Shown here in pieces: positions 1-8,857 of a stretch of 64,000 nucleotides of DNA. Below the pieces are notes generated by a model, which saw only the letters and a list, made by a program, of their open reading frames with translations, was not told the origin of the DNA and did not search any database. The translations under genes were made by a program, and so were the position numbers. This stretch comes from Bacteroidales bacterium (lineage in GTDB: Bacteria > Bacteroidota > Bacteroidia > Bacteroidales > P3). Each line of letters begins with the position of its first letter. The stretch's first letter is position 1. The DNA lies in contig JAFVCE010000017.1 of the NCBI GenBank assembly GCA_017479385.1, positions 124,001 to 188,000 on the forward strand, in the 5' to 3' direction.

Positions 1-214
1 TCAGTCCAGGGTGAGCAGTATCGACCTTGGCGGCTTCGTTGGCAGTGGTGGCATAGGCGGCTGCCAACTGTTGCAGGTTGCCATAGGTGGGGCGGTCGGC
101 ATAGTCGAGCAGGGCAGCGTGCGACACAGCTTTATACTGTCCCGAGCAGGCTGTGAGCAATACTGCCACAAGCAGGAGAGCTATCGTTGTTTTGTTTTGT
201 TTCGCGTTTGTCAT
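1..214 (-). CDS. Lipoprotein, N-terminal part (runs off the window)
   Basis: The frame opens at an ATG ending at 214 and stays open leftward to base 1, giving 71 codons without a stop. Residues 1-22 are a short basic and hydrophobic signal peptide ending in the lipobox LLTAC before SGQY, so Cys23 should be lipidated and the protein anchored in the envelope. The visible mature part is Ala- and Gln-rich with no motif I recognise. It begins about 27 bases beyond the 3' end of RNase P RNA on the same strand, so read-through from the rnpB promoter is possible. The function cannot be called from this fragment. Confidence 0.75.
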   Translation of the reverse strand, partial: MTNAKQNKTTIALLLVAVLLTACSGQYKAVSHAALLDYADRPTYGNLQQLAAAYATTANEAAKVDTAHPGL

Positions 215-240
215 CACAGTTTTTGTTTGTTTTTTTATAA

Positions 241-619
241 AAAGCGGCAGCTTGTAAGCCGGGTTCTGTCGTCAGCGCTCGCGCTGCGTTCCATCATTAA
301 TCTACTGCCGTCGTCGCCGGCGGCCTCTATCGACCTACCCCTCGGCCATCGGGCGAGCCTTCCCTACGTGCGGCCGATATATTTGGTCTTTCAACCCATA
401 AGGTTTACCATCCGGCACATCGCTGTGCGCGGTCGTGAGCTCTTGCCTCGCGGTTTCACCCTTACCAAGTTGTGGCTTGGCGGTTTGGTTTCTGTGGCAC
501 TGGCTGTGGCCAGCGGGTTGCCCCTGCTGGCCCCTTCCTGTTAGGAAGTATGGTGGCTCGTGTTGCCCGGACTTTCCTCCCGATTGTTGCCAATCCGGCG
601 ATGGAACCGCTGCCGCTTT
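241..619 (-). ncRNA. rnpB: RNase P RNA (bacterial class A)
   Basis: Catalytic RNA of ribonuclease P, which matures the 5' ends of tRNAs. Read on the minus strand, the 5' part carries the invariant GAGGAAAGTCCGGGC block (complement of about 564-578) and the 3' end carries ACAGAACCCGGCTTA (complement of about 255-269). The 5' segment AAAGCGGCAGC near 619 and the 3' segment GCTGCCGCTTT near 241 are complementary and form the closing P1 helix. The 3' helix is followed by a short T-run that could act as terminator. The length of about 380 nt is normal. Both ends are estimated to within a few bases. Open frames across this stretch on either strand are spurious. Confidence 0.96.
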
Positions 620-628
620 TTTCATTTG

Positions 629-658
629 CAAAGTTACATATTTTTTTTGAATTGCCAA
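629..658 (-). promoter_or_regulatory. Bacteroidetes-type promoter of rnpB
   Basis: On the minus strand TTGGCAAT (complement of 651-658) is followed after about 14 bases by TAACTTTG (complement of 629-636). This matches the -33 TTTG / -7 TAnnTTTG pattern of the Bacteroidetes primary sigma factor. RNase P RNA begins about 10 bases downstream. Confidence 0.8.
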
Positions 659-693
659 AAACATTTTTTTTCGCACCTGTATACTGGCCGAGG

Positions 694-2100
694 TCAATCG
701 GCTGCTGGACCAGCCTCTTTGCGCGGTTTGCGTGCTGGTGGAACGTAACCCGGGCGGAACACTTTGAGCTGGCTCAAAAGCAGCGCGGCCGCAAGCAACG
801 CGCCCAGCACGTCGCACACCGTGCAGGTAACCCACACGCCGGTGAGTCCGTCGGCGCCAGCGTTGACAAACAGGGTGGGAATGACAAACATGAGCGGTAT
901 GAGGAACAACACTTGGCGCGAAAGGCTGGTGGTGATGGCAATCCACGGCTTGTCTATGCTCTGGAAGAATTGCGAGTTGGTTATGGTGAAGGCAATGAGC
1001 GGCATCATCACGTTGAGGTAGCGCATGGCAGGCGCGCCGATGTCGAGCAGCTGGTCGCCCGTGGTGAAAGCGCGAAGAATGATACGCGGCATAATCATGG
1101 CCAGCAGTGCACCTATTGTTCCCACCACGAGGCTTACCTTCATGGTGAGGGTAAACACTTGGCGCAGACGGTGGTTGTGGCCAGCGCCGTAGTTGTAGCC
1201 CGCTATGGGTTGCATACCCTGGCAGAGGCCGAGAATGAGCATTACGAGGAACGAGCCGTAGGTGTTGACTAAGCCGTAGGCACCCACCGCCAAGTCGCCA
1301 CCGTAGCGTATGAGTTGGCGGTTGAGCAGCGCCACCACAAACGAGGCTGCGAAGTTCATCAGGAACGGACTCATGCCGATAAGCAGAATATTGCGGAAGA
1401 TGTAAAACTTTGGTTGCCAGATATGTTCGCGGAAGCGGATAAAGCTATTCTTGTCCAAAAAGTGAGCCACTGCCACGACAGCGGTGGTAAACATCGATAT
1501 TGTCGAAGCCCAAGCTGCGCCGCCTATGCCGAGTTTGAACACCATAATGAACAGCGCGTCGAGAAAGATGTTGAGTATTGCTCCGCCGGCCATTATCCAC
1601 ATACTCTTGGTAGGGTAGCCGCTGGCGCGGATGAGGCCCGTGAGGTTGAATGTGAGCGTGGTGAAGAACATACCGGGAAGTATAATGACCATATATTGGC
1701 GGGCGAAGCCTATGGTGTCTGCCGAGGCGCCGAACATTTCGAGAATGCGGTCCATGAAAAGGTATCCGCCGCTGATGAACAGTATTCCGAAAAAGATGGT
1801 GAGCAATATGCTGTTGCCCAAAATCTTCTCGGCCCAATGTTTATCCTTGCGGCCGAGGACGATGCTCATGCGGCTCGAGGCTCCTACGCCCACAAGCGAG
1901 CCAAAGGCGTGGATAATGTTCATGATGGGCATGGTTATGGCAAGGCCGGCAATGGCCAGTTCGCCAACATATTGGCCGAGAAAAATGCGGTCCACAATGT
2001 TGTATACCGAGGCTACAACCTGGGTTATGACGGCCGGTAACGCGTATTTTAGCAGTAGGCTTCCTATGTTTTTCTCTTCTAATTCTTTTGTGTTGTCCAT
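694..2100 (-). CDS. MATE family multidrug/cation antiporter
   Basis: 468-aa integral inner-membrane protein with about 12 hydrophobic helices and an internal two-fold repeat, as in Na+- or H+-coupled MATE exporters of the MepA/DinF type. The N-terminus (residues 15-70) reads LLKYALPAVITQVVASVYN then IVDRIFLGQYVG, the usual MATE opening with the polar VDRIF-G motif; a second half starts near residue 235. The length is normal (440-480 aa). It starts at an ATG ending at 2100, ten bases below the stop of the M20 amidohydrolase, so the two are probably cotranscribed with this gene second. The substrate cannot be deduced. A second, more distant MATE protein lies at 57994-59427. Confidence 0.9.
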   Translation of the reverse strand: MDNTKELEEKNIGSLLLKYALPAVITQVVASVYNIVDRIFLGQYVGELAIAGLAITMPIMNIIHAFGSLVGVGASSRMSIVLGRKDKHWAEKILGNSILLTIFFGILFISGGYLFMDRILEMFGASADTIGFARQYMVIILPGMFFTTLTFNLTGLIRASGYPTKSMWIMAGGAILNIFLDALFIMVFKLGIGGAAWASTISMFTTAVVAVAHFLDKNSFIRFREHIWQPKFYIFRNILLIGMSPFLMNFAASFVVALLNRQLIRYGGDLAVGAYGLVNTYGSFLVMLILGLCQGMQPIAGYNYGAGHNHRLRQVFTLTMKVSLVVGTIGALLAMIMPRIILRAFTTGDQLLDIGAPAMRYLNVMMPLIAFTITNSQFFQSIDKPWIAITTSLSRQVLFLIPLMFVIPTLFVNAGADGLTGVWVTCTVCDVLGALLAAALLLSQLKVFRPGYVPPARKPRKEAGPAAD

Positions 2101-2110
2101 GGTGGAAATG

Positions 2111-3319
2111 TTACTTTTTTATTCTGTTTTTCAAAGCCGACAAGGCGTTGTAGGCCACCAAGCCAGGGGCAAGTTCGAGGCTGCGCTCGTCGACAATCAG
2201 GTTGGGGCGGTGCAGGTTGCTGAACGGCGTGCCTGGTTGGTGAATGCCGATGCGGAAATAGCACGAGGGTATGAGTTGTCCGAAAAACGAGAAGTCTTCG
2301 GCCGTCATGCGCAGGTCGAGCCACTCCACGTTTTCTGTGCCGAGAAAAGCGCAGGCGTTGTCGTGAACCTGCTGGGTGCAGGCGTCGTCGTTAATCACAG
2401 GGAGGTAACCCTCGTCGATAAAGAGGTCGCATTCTGCTCCCATGGCTTCGGCCACTCCGGTGCTGATGCGGCGTATGAGGCGGTGGGTTTCGAGGCGCCA
2501 CTCGGGGTCGAACGAGCGAATTATGCCTTCCATCTTCACCGTGTCGGGAATGATGTTGGTGCGGCCGCCAATGGCGTCCATCTTGCCAATGGTCAGCACT
2601 GTGGGCATATTGGGGGCAGCATTGCGCGACACTACCTGCTGGAGGGCGATGACGATATGAGAAGCCACCACTATGGGGTCTATGCTCAGGTGTGGTGTCG
2701 CGCCGTGCCCGCCACGACCTTTCACAGTCCAGTAAAGTTCGTCGGTCGAGGCCATATATTTGCCTTTCTTCATGCCGACACGGCCAAAATCCATCTCTGG
2801 CAAACAGTGAAAAGCGTAGATTTCGTTCGGCACAAGGTCGCTAAACAGGCCGTCGTTCATCATCATGCGGGCGCCGCCAGGGTATTTCTCCTCGCTGGGT
2901 TCGAAGATGAGCATTATCGAGCCCTGCATGGCGTGGCGCATACGGCACAGAATGGCAGCCGCGCCGAGCAGTGAGGCGGTGTGCATATCGTGGCCACAGG
3001 CATGCATAACGCCAGGGTTTTCGGACGAGTAGGGGAGGCCTGTGCACTCTTCGATAGGCAGTGCGTCGAAGTCGGCTCGCAGGGCCACGCAGTAGCTGTC
3101 GGGCTCAACTCCGCCACGAATCATTGCCATAACCCCCGTGCCGCCAATTTCGGTGCGGGGGTCGAGCCCCATCTTCCGCAGCTGCTCGGCAATGAAGAGC
3201 ATGGTGTTATGCTCTTGTTGCGATAGTTCGGGGTGACGATGGAGCCACCTGCGCCATTCCACAACGGTGTCGAACTGCAGGTGAGCCAGCTCTTTTATCT
3301 CTTTTATTATTGGTTCCAT
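2111..3319 (-). CDS. M20 family amidohydrolase (hippurate/N-acyl-amino-acid hydrolase type)
   Basis: 402-aa cytoplasmic metallohydrolase of the M20D (HipO/AbgB/IAA-amino-acid hydrolase) group, which removes acyl or aryl groups from amino-acid amides. Visible motifs are RADFDALPIEE, then HACGHDMHTASLLGAA supplying metal ligands, EPSEEKYPGGARMM with the catalytic Glu pair, and GHGATPHLSIDP in the lid/dimerisation domain; the expected late His is in TAEDFSFFGQ and following residues. No signal peptide. Length is typical. It is the first gene of a two-gene unit with the MATE exporter, so an export partner for a related compound is possible but only inferred. No clear TAnnTTTG box was found directly upstream. 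Confidence 0.9.
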   Translation of the reverse strand: MEPIIKEIKELAHLQFDTVVEWRRWLHRHPELSQQEHNTMLFIAEQLRKMGLDPRTEIGGTGVMAMIRGGVEPDSYCVALRADFDALPIEECTGLPYSSENPGVMHACGHDMHTASLLGAAAILCRMRHAMQGSIMLIFEPSEEKYPGGARMMMNDGLFSDLVPNEIYAFHCLPEMDFGRVGMKKGKYMASTDELYWTVKGRGGHGATPHLSIDPIVVASHIVIALQQVVSRNAAPNMPTVLTIGKMDAIGGRTNIIPDTVKMEGIIRSFDPEWRLETHRLIRRISTGVAEAMGAECDLFIDEGYLPVINDDACTQQVHDNACAFLGTENVEWLDLRMTAEDFSFFGQLIPSCYFRIGIHQPGTPFSNLHRPNLIVDERSLELAPGLVAYNALSALKNRIKK

Positions 3320-3404
3320 ATTTTAAAATAATCAAATAAATATAACGCAGTAATGGGTGTTTTATTGTATGCCACGACACAAAAAAAGTTTTTTTATCAT
3401 TTTT

Positions 3405-3435
3405 TTTGCAGAATGGTTTTTTCTTTGTATCTTTG
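3405..3435 (+). promoter_or_regulatory. Promoter of the metK transcription unit
   Basis: TTTG near 3405-3408 and TATCTTTG at 3428-3435 fit the Bacteroidetes -33/-7 consensus with about 19 bases between. Transcription should start near 3442, immediately before the riboswitch, leaving a leader of about 160 nt before metK. Confidence 0.75.
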
Positions 3436-3446
3436 CAAACGGAAAA

Positions 3447-3530
3447 TGTGGATAGATTTGTAATGATTGCAACCACAGTGCGGCCGTTGACAAGGCGTCA
3501 GAAACCGCACAACAAAAATGCTAAAGCATT
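3447..3530 (+). promoter_or_regulatory. SAM-II-like (SAM-II/SAM-V superfamily) riboswitch with a hairpin inserted in loop 3
   Basis: The leader of metK matches the H-type pseudoknot layout of SAM-II. P1 pairs TGTGG (3447-3451) with CCACA (3473-3477). Loop 1 contains GATTTG...ATTGCAA, close to the SAM-II core GAUUUaacCGuAUUGCAA. The P2 strands are AATG (3462-3465) with CATT (3527-3530) and GCA (3469-3471) with TGC (3519-3521), separated on the 3' side by TAAAG, resembling the GCUAAA of SAM-II. Between P1 and the 3' P2 strand sits an extra hairpin, GTGCGG (3478-3483) with CCGCAC (3505-3510), making loop 3 unusually long. Its position at the head of the SAM synthetase transcript fits product feedback. 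The call rests on comparison with the remembered consensus, not on a covariance search. Confidence 0.72.
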
Positions 3531-3604
3531 AGCTTGCTGCAAGTTGCGTCACGTTACCTATTCGCTGTTAAACAAATTAATAACAGTAAAAGCAACAACT
3601 AAAA

Positions 3605-4861
3605 ATGAGCTACTTTTTCACATCAGAGAGTGTTTCGGAAGGCCATCCCGACAAAATTGCCGACCAAATCAGCGATTCGCTCCTCGACGAATTTTTGCGC
3701 CACGACCCCGAAAGTCATGTGGCGTGCGAGACATTGGTCACCACCGGCCTGGCAGTGGTCAGTGGCGAGGTTACTTGCAACGGCTACGTCGACGTGCAGT
3801 CGACGGTGCGCAGTGTTATTCGCGACATTGGCTACACAAAGGGCGACTATAAGTTCGACGCCGAGTCGTGCGGTGTGCTCTCGGCCATCCACGAACAGAG
3901 TGCCGACATCAACCAGGGTGTGTCACGCAAGGTAAAAAAAGACCAAGGCGCTGGCGACCAGGGCATGATGTTCGGCTACGCCTGTCGCGAAACCGACGAG
4001 CTAATGCCGCTCCCGATAACTCTGGCTCACATCATTCTTATCGAGCTTGGTAAAATCCGCCACGAGGGCAAGCAGATGCGCTACCTGCGCCCCGACGCCA
4101 AAAGCCAGGTCACGGTGCAGTATAGCGACAACAGCCGCCCCGAGCGCATCGATACCATCGTCATCAGCACCCAGCACGACCCAGAGGTGGACCAAAGTCG
4201 TATCAGCATCGATATTGAGCGCATTTTGCTACCTCGAGTCATCAAGCGTCTGCCCAAGTCGACCCAAAAACTCTTCTTCGTCTCATCGGCCGACGGGCAG
4301 CCCATGCGGCTGCTTGTAAACCCCACTGGCAAGTTTGTCATTGGTGGCCCTCACGGCGATACTGGCCTCACAGGGCGCAAAATCATTGTCGACACCTATG
4401 GCGGACGTGGCGCCCACGGTGGCGGAGCTTTCAGTGGCAAAGACGCCTCCAAGGTCGACCGCTCGGCAGCCTACGCCACTCGCCATATTGCCAAAAACCT
4501 TGTTGCCGCCGGCGTTTGCGACGAGGTACTCGTCCAGGTGGCCTATGCCATTGGTGTTGCCGAGCCAGTCGGTCTTTATGTCAACACCTACGGCTCGGCC
4601 CACGTTGCCATGACCGACGGCGAGATTGCCCAAAAAGTGTCGTCGCTCTTCGATATGCGCCCCTACGCCATTGTTGAGCGGTTCGGGCTTAAAAACCCCA
4701 TCTTCCGACCCACTGCGGCCTACGGCCATTTGGGTCGCGACCCCTACGAGGGCGAAGTGACGCTCTATAAGGCTGGCAAACCGATTAAGAAAACCGTTCA
4801 GTTCTTCGGGTGGGAGAAACTGGACTATGTCGATAAAATCAAACAAGCTTTCGCATTATGA
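3605..4861 (+). CDS. metK: S-adenosylmethionine synthetase
   Basis: Makes S-adenosylmethionine from methionine and ATP in the cytosol. The 418-aa protein starts [20 protein letters not shown], with the GHPDK ATP-binding motif at about residues 13-17, and carries the MAT signatures [11 protein letters not shown] (about 120-130) and GGGAFSGKD (about 275-283). Length is at the Bacteroidetes norm (slightly longer than E. coli, 384). The start at 3605 is supported by the conserved N-terminus and an A-rich upstream stretch; there is no Shine-Dalgarno, as usual in this phylum. It is first in a unit with DUF4491 and pdxJ and lies behind a SAM-II-like riboswitch, so its expression is predicted to fall when SAM is plentiful. 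Its stop overlaps the next start as ATGA. Confidence 0.98.
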   Translation: MSYFFTSESVSEGHPDKIADQISDSLLDEFLRHDPESHVACETLVTTGLAVVSGEVTCNGYVDVQSTVRSVIRDIGYTKGDYKFDAESCGVLSAIHEQSADINQGVSRKVKKDQGAGDQGMMFGYACRETDELMPLPITLAHIILIELGKIRHEGKQMRYLRPDAKSQVTVQYSDNSRPERIDTIVISTQHDPEVDQSRISIDIERILLPRVIKRLPKSTQKLFFVSSADGQPMRLLVNPTGKFVIGGPHGDTGLTGRKIIVDTYGGRGAHGGGAFSGKDASKVDRSAAYATRHIAKNLVAAGVCDEVLVQVAYAIGVAEPVGLYVNTYGSAHVAMTDGEIAQKVSSLFDMRPYAIVERFGLKNPIFRPTAAYGHLGRDPYEGEVTLYKAGKPIKKTVQFFGWEKLDYVDKIKQAFAL

Positions 4862-5154
4862 ACCTTACCGGCCTCGTCGTAGGCGCTGCCACTTTTCTCA
4901 CCATCGGCGCGTTCCATCCGTTGGTCATCAAAGCCGAATACCACTTCGGCGTGGGCTGCTGGTGGGTCTTCATGCTCTTCGGGCTGGTGTGTATAGCCAG
5001 CTCGCTGCTTGTGGCCAACAACGTGCTCTCGACCCTCCTCGGGGTTGTAGCTTTCTCGAGCCTTTGGTCCATACTCGAACTGTTCAAACAGCGCCAGCGT
5101 GTGGCCAAAGGCTGGTTTCCAAAAAATCCTAAACGCAATTACAAGTCGGAATGA
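4858..5154 (+). CDS. DUF4491 family small membrane protein
   Basis: 98-aa protein with three hydrophobic helices (about residues 4-20, 33-53 and 57-75) and a basic tail, matching the DUF4491 family as I recall it ([19 protein letters not shown], then [14 protein letters not shown]). The function is unknown; topology suggests an inner-membrane protein with a cytosolic C-terminus. It overlaps metK by four bases (ATGA) and pdxJ by another four, so it is translationally coupled between a SAM synthetase and a vitamin B6 enzyme. Length fits the family. The tight coupling is the only clue to its role. Confidence 0.85.
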   Translation: MNLTGLVVGAATFLTIGAFHPLVIKAEYHFGVGCWWVFMLFGLVCIASSLLVANNVLSTLLGVVAFSSLWSILELFKQRQRVAKGWFPKNPKRNYKSE

Positions 5155-5885
5155 CAAAACTCAGTGTAAATATCAACAAAGTAGCCACAATTCGCAATGC
5201 GCGCGGTGGCAATGTGCCCGACGTACTCAAGTTCGCCCAAGATTGTGAACGCTTTGGTGCACAGGGTATTACGGTTCATCCACGCCCCGACGAGCGTCAC
5301 ATACGCTACGCCGACGCGTTGGCCATAAAGCCCCTTATCAACGTCGAATACAACATCGAAGGCAACCCCAAAGGCGTCGCCCAAAGTCGGCCCTATGGCT
5401 TCATCGATTTGGTCAAAGAAATCCGTCCGGCCCAGGTTACCCTGGTCCCCGACGCCGAAGGGGTGCTCACCAGCAACGCGGGGTGGGACACCGTTACCCA
5501 TCAGCAATACCTGCGCGACATTGTTAAAGAGTTCAAACAGAGCGGCATACGCGTCAGCATATTCATCGACCCCGAACCCCACATGATAGAGCAAGCTGCC
5601 CTCACCGGCACCGACCGCGTCGAGCTCTACACCGAGGGCTATGCTCGCAACTATGCGGCCGCCCCCGAGGCCGCCATTGCCCCTTATCTGCTCGCGGCCA
5701 AAACTGCGCGCGACTGCGGCCTTGGGCTCAACGCCGGGCACGATTTGAACCTCGGCAACCTGGCCTTCTTCCGCCAACAAATACCCTGGCTCGACGAGGT
5801 CTCGATCGGTCACGCCCTTATTGCCGACGCCCTCTACCTCGGCATTGCAGAAACGATAAAGCGCTACCTGGCCTGCCTCGCCTGA
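5151..5885 (+). CDS. pdxJ: Pyridoxine 5'-phosphate synthase
   Basis: Condenses 1-deoxyxylulose 5-phosphate with 3-amino-2-oxopropyl phosphate to pyridoxine 5'-phosphate, the last ring-forming step of the DXP-dependent B6 route. The 244-aa TIM barrel shows [15 protein letters not shown] at the N-terminus, [10 protein letters not shown] (active-site His near residue 42), NVEYNIEG with the catalytic Glu, and GLNAGHDLN with the late His. Canonical proteobacterial PdxJ has VNIDH where this has VNINK, which I remember as the normal Bacteroidetes variant. It is last in the metK unit (ATGA overlap with DUF4491). The preceding enzyme of the pathway, PdxA, is encoded at 36254-37297, so two of its enzymes lie in this window but in separate units. 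Confidence 0.97.
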   Translation: MTKLSVNINKVATIRNARGGNVPDVLKFAQDCERFGAQGITVHPRPDERHIRYADALAIKPLINVEYNIEGNPKGVAQSRPYGFIDLVKEIRPAQVTLVPDAEGVLTSNAGWDTVTHQQYLRDIVKEFKQSGIRVSIFIDPEPHMIEQAALTGTDRVELYTEGYARNYAAAPEAAIAPYLLAAKTARDCGLGLNAGHDLNLGNLAFFRQQIPWLDEVSIGHALIADALYLGIAETIKRYLACLA

Positions 5886-5971
5886 CCGCATTTCGGGCAT
5901 CAACCACGCTGCCTGTCGACCAAATTCGGAGTCATAGTCGGGGTGTCGTCGCCCGCCCGTCGCCCACAATT

Positions 5972-5995
5972 CGATAAAAAGACCTATTTTTATCG
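5972..5995 (+). terminator. Hairpin downstream of pdxJ, possible terminator
   Basis: CGATAAAAA (5972-5980) and TTTTTATCG (5987-5995) form a perfect 9-bp stem with a 6-base loop, 87 bases beyond the pdxJ stop. The stem is AT-rich and the T-run lies inside it, so terminator function is plausible but weak. TTTTATCGA recurs near 6131 and 6156. Confidence 0.4.
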
Positions 5996-6048
5996 ATAAG
6001 CACCCCCTATGTAGAGGTGGGTTAACTACCTCAACATCAAGGCTTATT

Positions 6049-6092
6049 CGACCTCAACACGACCTTAACCCGACCCTAACCCGACCACAACA
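6049..6092 (+). repeat. Dispersed 11-bp tandem repeat, locus A (4 units)
   Basis: Four contiguous 11-mers: CGACCTCAACA, CGACCTTAACC, CGACCCTAACC and CGACCACAACA. A degenerate unit, CTACCTCAACA, lies just before at 6026-6036, and CTGTTTTTCAA follows at 6093-6103. The locus sits in the 331-base convergent gap between pdxJ (plus) and the DUF262 gene (minus); apart from the 5972-5995 hairpin I see nothing else there. It belongs to the family found at 14675, 22146, 29919, 43655, 52896 and 63338. Confidence 0.85.
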
Positions 6093-6216
6093 CTGTTTTT
6101 CAACCCCTTACGAAACGCATCGTGGCCCCAGTTTTTATCGAAAAAGCCCGCCCATTTTATCGATTGTCACGCCGCAGGTGTCCAAATATGCTGTTTTGTA
6201 AAATCCATTGGTAATG

Positions 6217-7380
6217 CTACCGGTTGCCCTTGGCGCGGTTGTGCGTGCGGCAGAGCATTTGGCAGTTCTCCTCGGATGTCTGTCCGCCACGACTCCATGC
6301 CGCCACATGGTCGGCCTCCATCTCGCTCTCTTTGTAGATTTTGGTACGGTGTGCCTCGTGCCCCATGGCGCAGAGTGGGCAGTTGCTCACTCCTGCCTGG
6401 CGTGCCGCCTCGGTCTGCCGGCGGTATACACGCTGCTTGGTGGCTTCGTCGAACACACGCACATCCAGCAAGCGCGTGTCTGTCGCACCTCCCAGCAGAT
6501 ATTCGAACACCCCCTTGCGGTTCTTCACGCAGGGGTCGTCCATCAGGGTGGCAGCCCAGTCGGTCATCGCCTTGTGGTCGTATGGCTGGGTGTGGTATTC
6601 GTCGTAGTAGCGACCCCACGGCAGGCCGCACATCTCGTTGTAGCGGTCGGCAAAGAGGCTTTCCACCCACGCTATAACGTCCTCGAAATGAACTTGTAAC
6701 TCGCTTATTTGGGTGTCGTGTCTATGGGCTTGCATATATTCCTCAACTTGGCCGTGGCTCACCCAGTCGAGGGCTGTGTGCAGGAAGTCCTGCCGCTTCA
6801 CCGAGCCACGCACGTAGGCGCTCCACTTCTGCACATTGGCGTTGCGGCTGTTGCTGAACACAGAACGAGCCAGCGTAACAAACGGTCCGCTATACACGGC
6901 GTTCAGCTCCTCTTGTGGGTTGAGTGGTATGCCAGCTATGTTGATAGTCTGAAACCATTGCTTGATTTCGCTTTCTGTGCCCTCGCATTCGTAGACCAGC
7001 AGCGAGGTGTTCTCTATCAGCGTCTGCTTATCCTTCGGCAAGGCGTGGAAGCGGAAAGGCAAGTCTCCAGCCATCACCGAGAACTTATCGGTCAAGAAGC
7101 GCCCGAGTGAGGTGATGCGCTGCTGCCCGTCCAACACCTCGAGCCGCCCATCGGGCAGGCAGTTGAAGTAGAGCAACCCCAGGGGGTACTGCTTCAGCAC
7201 CGACTCCACCACTGCCACCTCCTTGCGCCCATTGTCCTCGGCATAGAGGTAGTTGCGCTGATACTCTGGCTGAATGGTCAGCCTGCCGGAAAGTCCATAT
7301 AGGCCTTTCTCCTCCAGTTCGTTGTACACGAACCCGTCGCACAGTTCCGCAACGGTGTACTGCTTCAGTTCAGTCTTCAT
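6217..7380 (-). CDS. DUF262 NTPase/nicking domain fused to a C-terminal HNH nuclease
   Basis: 387-aa protein of the GmrSD/DUF262-HNH type. The N-terminal DUF262 part shows the ParB-like PEYQRNYLY (38-46) and [14 protein letters not shown] (83-96), followed by [12 protein letters not shown] (142-153). The C-terminus is an HNH domain with a zinc knuckle: CPLC (334-337), EADHVAAW (355-362), GG, and CRTHNRAK (377-384), with the catalytic His in EADH. I chose the start at 7380 ([10 protein letters not shown]), since the frame upstream overlaps the preceding methyltransferase and lacks family similarity. It begins 35 bases after the methyltransferase stop, on the same transcript, which suggests a modification-plus-restriction pair. 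In known relatives the DUF262 part senses or hydrolyses nucleotides and the HNH part cuts DNA; that activity is inferred here. Confidence 0.85.
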   Translation of the reverse strand: MKTELKQYTVAELCDGFVYNELEEKGLYGLSGRLTIQPEYQRNYLYAEDNGRKEVAVVESVLKQYPLGLLYFNCLPDGRLEVLDGQQRITSLGRFLTDKFSVMAGDLPFRFHALPKDKQTLIENTSLLVYECEGTESEIKQWFQTINIAGIPLNPQEELNAVYSGPFVTLARSVFSNSRNANVQKWSAYVRGSVKRQDFLHTALDWVSHGQVEEYMQAHRHDTQISELQVHFEDVIAWVESLFADRYNEMCGLPWGRYYDEYHTQPYDHKAMTDWAATLMDDPCVKNRKGVFEYLLGGATDTRLLDVRVFDEATKQRVYRRQTEAARQAGVSNCPLCAMGHEAHRTKIYKESEMEADHVAAWSRGGQTSEENCQMLCRTHNRAKGNR

Positions 7381-7415
7381 ATATGTACTTTTACTAACAA
7401 TTTGCCGAATGATTT

Positions 7416-8519
7416 CTATTGGCGTGGCTTCTTGAGGATGAGGATACGGGCGTAGGTTTCTTTTCCGCATAGGTGAAAGCGGTGTCCATAGTGCGGGTTG
7501 TCTTCTACATATCTATCCAAACCTATTATCTCATATTGTTCCACGCAATGTTTATCAAGAAATGAAATCGGTACACCCATCACATCGGTGTAATCAGACG
7601 GAATTGCATCTGAATATGGAATTTCTATTGCATTGTACTCGTCATAATGTTCGTATGCATGCTTGTCTTTGAGGTCTTTATGCTTGCTGTACTTTAGGTT
7701 ATCGGCCATTGTCATCAGCTCCAATGGCTGATGTCGGCGACCATGGTCGAGATTGGTAATCCAAATGCTCGAAGAACGACCGAGTATATTTCCATCTATA
7801 AACCGATAGTTGCTGCCTTGCTTCCCTTCCTTTACTAATATGTCTTTCATACTATTAGGAATTCCAAACAACAAATCCTGACTCATAGGTGTTTTCCCAA
7901 CCCAGAGTCTGTTGTTCTTTATGAATGGAAAGACTTCTTTATAGGTTATGCAGTTCTTGTTGGCAATCATTAGAAACTGTTTGTTAGCTGACATTGTCCA
8001 CGCGAAGAACTCGCGGAAGAGCGAGAAAGGCGGATTGGTAACTATAATGTCAGATTCGTCGCGCAGGCGCGTAACCTCGGCACTACGGAAGTCGCCGTCG
8101 CCTTTCAAGTATTTCCACCTCAGGTCTTCGATATCAATGCGTCGGTCGCCGTTCTCGTCCTGCTCAAGGATGAATATTTTACCGTGAGAACGAGTCTTCT
8201 TGCGGTCGTAGTTTGGCGAGTGGATTTCGAACTCGGTCTCGAAGAGCGAGAGTTGCCGCCCATACCGCTCCTGTTTGCGCTCTATGGCATAGCTGGTGGA
8301 GATAAGCTTGCGCAGTCCAAGCCGCTCGAAGTTCTGCGCAAAATACTTGGTGAAGTTGCTCCACTCAGGGACGTCGCAGGGGAGCAGAACTGTTTTGCCC
8401 CGAAACACATCGGGGTTGTAGTCGAGGTAGGCTTCAACCTCGCGCTCTATGTCGTAGTATTGAGTGTAGAACTCGTCATTCTTTGCACTCTTGGCCTTCG
8501 ACAGGCTCTCATTAGCCAT
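7416..8519 (-). CDS. EcoRI-type adenine-specific DNA methyltransferase
   Basis: 367-aa protein of the MTase_EcoRI family (N6-adenine). Evidence: [21 protein letters not shown] at the N-terminus, which parallels the DEFYTQ-DIE opening of M.Eco[19 protein letters not shown], the SAM-binding region; and [16 protein letters not shown], whose NPPF is catalytic motif IV. The start at 8519 ([10 protein letters not shown]) is preferred over the in-frame ATGs at 8552 and 8543 because relatives begin there. The distal partner is the DUF262-HNH gene 35 bases downstream. The leader between the promoter near 8850 and this start is over 300 nt and rich in inverted repeats. No EcoRI-like endonuclease is adjacent, so if this is a restriction system the nuclease is the HNH protein (inference). 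Confidence 0.88.
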   Translation of the reverse strand: MANESLSKAKSAKNDEFYTQYYDIEREVEAYLDYNPDVFRGKTVLLPCDVPEWSNFTKYFAQNFERLGLRKLISTSYAIERKQERYGRQLSLFETEFEIHSPNYDRKKTRSHGKIFILEQDENGDRRIDIEDLRWKYLKGDGDFRSAEVTRLRDESDIIVTNPPFSLFREFFAWTMSANKQFLMIANKNCITYKEVFPFIKNNRLWVGKTPMSQDLLFGIPNSMKDILVKEGKQGSNYRFIDGNILGRSSSIWITNLDHGRRHQPLELMTMADNLKYSKHKDLKDKHAYEHYDEYNAIEIPYSDAIPSDYTDVMGVPISFLDKHCVEQYEIIGLDRYVEDNPHYGHRFHLCGKETYARILILKKPRQ

Positions 8520-8580
8520 ATTGATTGACAGCGTTTTGTGCATTGCTATCAATCAATTTGTGGCATGTAGAAAACAGAAA

Positions 8581-8787
8581 GGTGTGAGCCATTCTATTCA
8601 CATTCACGGGAAGTCCTGGAAAATTTGAAACCCGCAGCCAACCAGAATACTCACACCAAAAGTGAGCATAACATCAGTTGGCTAACGGAAATCAAAAAAA
8701 GACTTCCGTGAATGTTTATCTGTGCATTTCCTACACTATCCGCTCGTAGAAGCAGTTTTTCCAGGACTTTTTCTTCGAATGTGAATA
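8581..8787. repeat. Inverted-repeat element in the methyltransferase leader (MITE-like or structured RNA)
   Basis: The outer arms are imperfect inverted copies: TATTCACATTC (8595-8605) plus AGTCCTGGAAAA (8612-8623) on the left, against their complements at 8777-8787 and 8757-8768. A third partial copy, GACTTCCGTGAATG (8701-8714), is complementary to 8601-8615 with one bulge. Additional perfect pairings are GGTGTGAG (8581-8588) with CTCACACC (8650-8657), ATTCT with AGAAT inside it, and AGCCAAC (8636-8642) with GTTGGCT (8677-8683). The set allows mutually exclusive folds. No transposase and no clear target-site duplication is seen. The rest of the 8520-9023 gap holds only the promoter near 8850. 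Confidence 0.6.
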
Positions 8788-8849
8788 ATAGTAATGCTGT
8801 TATTAATTCGTTTCGTTCATGTTCCATTCCTCTCGGAACAATGTGGTTG

Positions 8850-8857
8850 CAAAGTTA
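8850..8857 (-). promoter_or_regulatory. -7 element of the methyltransferase/DUF262 unit
   Basis: TAACTTTG on the minus strand, followed by GCAACC, is identical in its core to the rnpB promoter. The -33 region is poor. A transcript from here would start near 8843 and cross the whole inverted-repeat element before the methyltransferase start at 8519. Confidence 0.6.

Noticed and set aside
472-1272. 266-codon plus-strand frame across RNase P RNA and the MATE gene
   Set aside because: It crosses the conserved RNase P RNA and the well-supported MATE gene.
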